Position numbers and translations under genes: made by a program. Below the pieces are notes generated by a model. The model was given only the letters and a program-made list of their open reading frames with translations, did no database searches and was not told where the DNA came from. A stretch of 64,000 nucleotides of DNA from Nansenia antarctica (lineage: Eukaryota > Chordata > Actinopteri > Argentiniformes > Microstomatidae), in contig OZ022346.1 of assembly GCA_963989245.1 (NCBI GenBank), positions 48,932,133-48,996,132 on the forward strand, written 5' to 3'. Shown here in pieces: positions 59,581 to 64,000 of this stretch; the first letter of the stretch is position 1, and each line of letters opens with the position of its first letter.

Positions 59581-62440
59581 TTTTTTTTTTTTTTCCGTTT
59601 TTTTTTAAAGATAGTTTAATGAAATTAATGTAAACAGTATTCTACACTGTACTAATAACAACAATGTGATTTACTCTTCCATACAACCATCTGTCATGTG
59701 ACCCCTGAAAAAAAGAGACAGCTAACAAACAACTTCAATTTGGTACCAGTCAACACCTCATGTGACTTCCTAATCATAACAAAACAAAATGTATTCCTTC
59801 CTTACACAATATTAGGGCTAGCTTTGGCATACAACCAAAATAGTAAAACTGAAACCCAGCATGCCTTGTGACTATTACAAATGAAAAATATAGCCCACAT
59901 CCACATACTGTACAAGGGCCTTCCATAATCAGTCTGTTCAGGTATTTTTTCACAGACTGGACGGGAATGAATCCCTCAGTTAGGGGACAAACCCTCTATG
60001 CTCAAGCACTTCTAGTGACATCAGTGGAGACTGTGTGTGTTTGCTACACTGTTATACCCAGAAGAATAATTCAACTTGTTCTTTTTTAATATCAGATGCA
60101 TGCATATTAAACCTCTATCCTCCTCCTCAACACACTCTCTCTTAACCGCTTCTCCACTTCACTTTTTTTTTTTGTTTTGTTTTTTTATTCTTTCTTTTTG
60201 CTTTGATTTTTGGCTATAACGACCTGCTTGTTGTTCGGAAGCTGAGTTGTTGAACAGCTGAGCTGTTCTTTTACAGAAATTCGATGGCAGAACCATGTCG
60301 CATCCCTTGAGCTTGTGCGAGGTGTTTTTGATCCTACTATGCTCCAGCCTAAATCCGTCTTGACTGCGTATGGATCGTAGTCTTCCCCTGATATCACTTG
60401 TTTTGGTTTCAGGGCCCTTGCACAGTCATAGCCAATTAGGAGTCCTACAGGACAGTTCAACAGATCTGGCATATCTTCTGCTATGCTGAGAAGGTGCGTC
60501 CACTCTTTCGCACTTTCACGAGTGGGTATACTATTTTGCTTCAATGGTATGTATGGAAAGCTCTCAATAGGGCGGGGTTTCAAGCGTTGCCCTGTGTCAG
60601 AAAGGTCTATGACCCTGATGAATTGACGCCTGCACCGATATCTCACTTGGTAGGATGCATGGCTCTTGTATGCCGTCATTTTCATCTTCTTGAAGGTTTG
60701 TGCCTGTTACAAGCTGTTGCCCTTGTCCAGTATGCTGTCCAGTTCAGCCTCCCCCAAGTCATCAATCTCATTGTGGTATGCCAAAAATGTCAGAGCCATG
60801 CATGTACACTGTGTGTTTGCTGACCTTCCTTGACTGTGAGAAAACAAGTGTGCGATGGCCTTCTTGCTTCAGCTAGTAGTCAGCGACTATGATCCTGATG
60901 AATTGACGCCTGCACCGATATCTCACTTGGTAGGATGCATGGCTCTTGTATGCCGTCATTTTCATCTTCTGATTACCAAGCATAAAACAGCTCTAACTTC
61001 ATTCACCTGTAGTACTGCTGAAAAAACAGAGCTTGATTATACACAACAACAAAAAACAACAGATGCCATTTGTCTTTATTAACAGCACACGAACAATAGA
61101 TGTACAAATGTATAAATAATACAATATGACCAAATATATACAGTCTTCAGAAGGAACGCTCTCCTGATTTAGAATCTGTTGTCTCACTGCAGTAACGCCG
61201 CCTCCAACGTATCTGCCTCCACGGGATATGTTGCAGAATCGTGGAACACGGGATATGTTAGATACTTTACAGTAATTCCCTAAATGGCTAGAAAAAGTAG
61301 CTAGATTTGTCGCTGGTCGCTTTTGACTAATTAAAGGGGGTCTGGAAAGTCGCCAGTTTTTTTTAGTCTCTTCATAGATGTGGGCTTGTGACATTCCGTC
61401 AATTTGACCTTCATCTTTCGTGACAAACCTGCGTGTCTGTTTGTTTGCCTCGGAGTTGTTGTTGTTTTTTTCCTTTTTTTTTTAAAAGATAGTTTAATGA
61501 AATTAATGTAAACAGTATTCTACACTGTACTAATAACAACAATGTGATTTACTCTTCCATACAACCATCTGTCATGTGACCCCTGAAAAAAAGAGACAGC
61601 TAACAAACAACTTCAATTTGGTACAAGTCAACACCTCATGTGACTTCCTAATCATAACAAAACAAAATGTATTCCTTCCTTACACAATATTAGGGCTAGC
61701 TTTGGCATACAACCAAAAGAGTAAAACTGAAACCCAGCATGCCTTGTGACTATTACAAATGAAAAATATAGCCCACATCCACATACTGTACAAGGGCCTT
61801 CCATAATCAGTCTGTTCAGGTATTTTTTCACAGACTGGACGGGAATGAATCCCTCAGTTAGGGGACAAACCCTCTATGCTCAAGCACTTCTAGTGACATC
61901 AGTGGAGACTGTCTGTGTTTGCTACACTGTTATACCCAGAATAATAATTCAACTTATTCTTTTTTAATATCAGATGCATGCATATTAAACCTCTATCCTC
62001 CTCCTCAACACACTCTCTCTTAACCGCTTCTCCACTTCACTTATTTATTTATTTTTTATTCTTTCTTTTTGCTTTGATTTTTGGCTATAACGACCTGCTT
62101 GTTGTTCGGAAGCTGAGTTGTTGAACAGCTGAGCTGTTCTTTTACAGAAATTCGATGGCAGAACCCTGTCGCATCCCTTGAGCTTGTGCGAGGTGTTTTT
62201 GATCCTACTATGCTCCAGCCTAAATCCGTCTTGACTGCGTATGGATCGTAGTCTTCCCCTGATATCACTTGTTTTGGTTTCAGGGCCCTTGCACAGTCAT
62301 AGCCAATTAGGAGTCCTACAGGACAGTTCAACAGATCTGGCATATCTTCTGCTATGCTGAGAAGGTGCGTCCACTCTTTCGCACTTTCACGAGTGGGTAT
62401 ACTATTTTGCTCCAATGGTATGTATTCTTGAGTGTATGCA
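59581..62440. repeat. Tandem ~1.88-kb duplication of retroelement sequence
   Basis: 59611-60550 and 61489-62420 match almost base for base (offset ~1878). The unit includes the tail of a BEL/Pao-like gag-protease frame. The copies are separated by repeat-R pieces and a segment shared with 51800-51930. Confidence 0.88.
60185..60685 (-). pseudogene. BEL/Pao-like gag-protease tail, rearranged copy
   Basis: The minus-strand C-terminal part (ESAKEWTHLLSIAEDMPDLL, IGYDCARALKPKQVISG, DLGWSIVGSKTPRTSSRD) is nearly identical to the copy at 62056-62922. Its N-terminal ~45 residues (MKMTAYKSHASYQVRYRCRR) come instead from repeat family R, so this is a fusion formed by the local duplication. The protease catalytic motif is missing. 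Confidence 0.65.
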
Positions 62441-62922
62441 GGTGGTAGCTTGATGCACTCTTGTGACATGTACCCTCTCACTTTCAGCCCAACCACTCTT
62501 TGACAGTTCACTATTGAACCCCTGTCAGTCATTGTTGACAACTTCAATTTGATTGGTTCTGTGTCTGCTTGTATCTTTTCACAGACCTCTTGGTCAATAA
62601 ATGTATTACTGCTCTGTGTGTCCAGTAATGCATACACTAAGGTTTCAGGGCTGTTTTTTGCTGCACAAGAGAGCCACACCGGAACAATCATTGAAGTGCG
62701 ATCACTGTTGTCCACTCCCACGCTGCATAAGGCAGTGGAAGTACTTTCCTTTGGTGGACGTGCTTCTGGTCTTTCTCCTTGCACATGTTCTTCATGAAGC
62801 GGAGAGGGATGGCTCCGCTTGCAAATATTGCAAGTAGCTCTTTTTCTACAGTTTTTGGAGACATGGCCAACTCTGAGACATCCGAAGCACATTTTGTTGT
62901 TAATGAATGAACGTGTCTGCAA
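62056..62922 (-). pseudogene. BEL/Pao-like gag nucleocapsid and protease
   Basis: The 288-codon minus-strand frame starts with zinc knuckles (CFGCLRVGHVSKNC, then CNICKRSHPSPLHEEH) and continues to an aspartic protease: YALLDTQSSNTFI with the catalytic Asp in D-T-Q-S, and later PVGLLIGYDC as the flap/C-terminal block. This order (gag C-terminus fused to protease, then DYDPYAVKTDLGWSIVG) is typical of Pao/BEL elements in fish. Reverse transcriptase and integrase would follow towards lower coordinates but are replaced by duplicated sequence, so the element is defective. The frame itself is uninterrupted. Confidence 0.78.
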
Positions 62923-64000
62923 TGGTTAGCGTGCTGAATGTCTCAGGCATTAACCCAGTTCTACTAAGGTAGGCTAGTGGCTGAAATAATTTGCTGTTGC
63001 TTTGCTATGCAACCAATCTTTCAGAATAAACCTGGTTTAAGTTAGATGCGTGACAAAAATGTCTCACAGGTGGGAATGTGTATGTACTGTATAAACTACC
63101 TGCCCTGGCCTCTCGAGTATTTATTCATTTAGCTTCATTGTTTGCAATGTAATGTAATTCATTTATATTTTAGAAGTTGCATAATGATTGAAGAACAACT
63201 CCATCTATCAGTAGAGATAGATACCATAATAACTTTATAATTTGACAAAAAACTATGTTTCAAGCTCCTAATGGTAATTAAAGATTGGAGCAAGTTTGAT
63301 GGTTGGGTAATATTACCTGTGATTCCACACGTTCATTCTGTAACAAAATAAGAAAAATACAAGTGATTGGCAATGTTGGGAATGTTCATGGACATCCACA
63401 GTTTACATAGGCTGAAGTCTAGAATATGCTGAAATATTCATCAGGGAGAAAAGGTATTTTTTTCATTAAAAAGCTTTTTCATTACCTTCCTTCTCTTACG
63501 CATGGGTTTCTGTTGGCCATCTACGAACAGCCCTGTTTTGTACTTGAACATTGACATGTCAAGAGTTCCTCCCAGGTTTTTGGAAAGTTCAACTGGACTT
63601 CTCACACGCTCCCCCAACGGACTGCGAACGACAAAAGTTTGTAGGAAAACCTTTGGTATCCATTTGTGCTATTCAGATTGAGATTATGATCATCATATCA
63701 GTTGTCAAAAAATCTGCACTAACCATTGGTCTAAAAATATCAGATAAAGTCTGCCAGGTAGTTTTTACCTCATGTAATAAACGTCTTTCTGGCCGACACT
63801 GGAACCTGAGCGACGAACGACCACTTTGCGCATCCACCCGTCTCCAAGTACTGGCCATTCCTCCCATCCCTCTTCAGGTTTCGTTCTTTTCCTACGTGAC
63901 AAACTAAAAATTGACATGAGATGAATACTGAATCATTAGGAAAAGCATAGTGGAATAACAGAAATACAGATATGACAAGACATCAAAAGGCTATCTACAA
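62923..64000. other. Spacer with a possible minus-strand exon
   Basis: Mostly unassigned AT-rich DNA. On the minus strand, 63486-63618 has a pyrimidine-rich acceptor (TTTTGTCGTTCGCAG), an open stretch reading SKNLGGTLDMSMFKYKTGLF then VDGQQKPMRKRRK, and a GTAATG donor. It looks like an exon of a host gene I cannot name. Confidence 0.35.

Overview
The window reads as a repeat-rich stretch of a ray-finned (teleost) fish genome. Supporting evidence: a finTRIM-type RING/B-box gene, fish-style tRNA-derived SINEs, DIRS1-like, BEL/Pao-like, Ty3/gypsy-like, Tx1-like and L2-like retroelements, hAT pieces, abundant CA/GA microsatellites, and vertebrate exons with introns. Most of the DNA is mobile elements; recognisable host genes are partial and nearly all lie on the minus strand.

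Layout. 1-5.9 kb: degenerate G-rich repeat, 5'-truncated Tx1/L1-like LINE, then the integrase end and 3' LTR of a Ty3/gypsy element with one frameshift. 6.4-9.4 kb: a USP37-like exon fragment and five consecutive intact mcm7 exons (minus strand). 9.5-22.0 kb: a 12.56-kb provirus in the plus orientation, placed just 5' of the first visible mcm7 exon. Its two ~670-bp LTRs look identical, and gag, pol (reached by stop-codon read-through) and env are all open. Between protease and reverse transcriptase its Pol carries an extra segment with a paired HxTL signature resembling 2H phosphoesterases; this is the most unusual item in the window. 22-26.7 kb: SINE heads, a small unknown ORF, a broken PRY/SPRY piece and dispersed repeats.

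27-30.5 kb: tankyrase (tnks) exon 1, split near its start codon by an L2-like LINE, followed further along by the last coding exon of piwil2. 30.5-34.2 kb: intergenic, with minisatellites and a local duplication. 34.2-43.2 kb: four exons of a CD109/alpha-2-macroglobulin-like gene; one intron holds a SINE that is interrupted by an hAT-like MITE and about 48 copies of a 140-bp satellite. 44.3-50.6 kb: a histone H4 5' fragment interrupted by a 6.2-kb DIRS1-like tyrosine-recombinase retroelement that carries internal tandem duplications.

50.6-64 kb: minisatellites, ZMYM1-like hAT transposase N-terminus, PABP RRM fragments, gypsy integrase fragment, hAT dimerisation-domain fragment, a finTRIM exon 1 extended in frame by a 24-bp minisatellite, and a tandemly duplicated BEL/Pao-like gag-protease region.

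How it fits together: this is a mosaic built by insertion and local duplication rather than a pathway or operon. The only element that looks capable of complete function is the provirus. Family assignments are by reading motifs only; no database search was possible, and the juxtaposition of partial host genes could partly reflect assembly.
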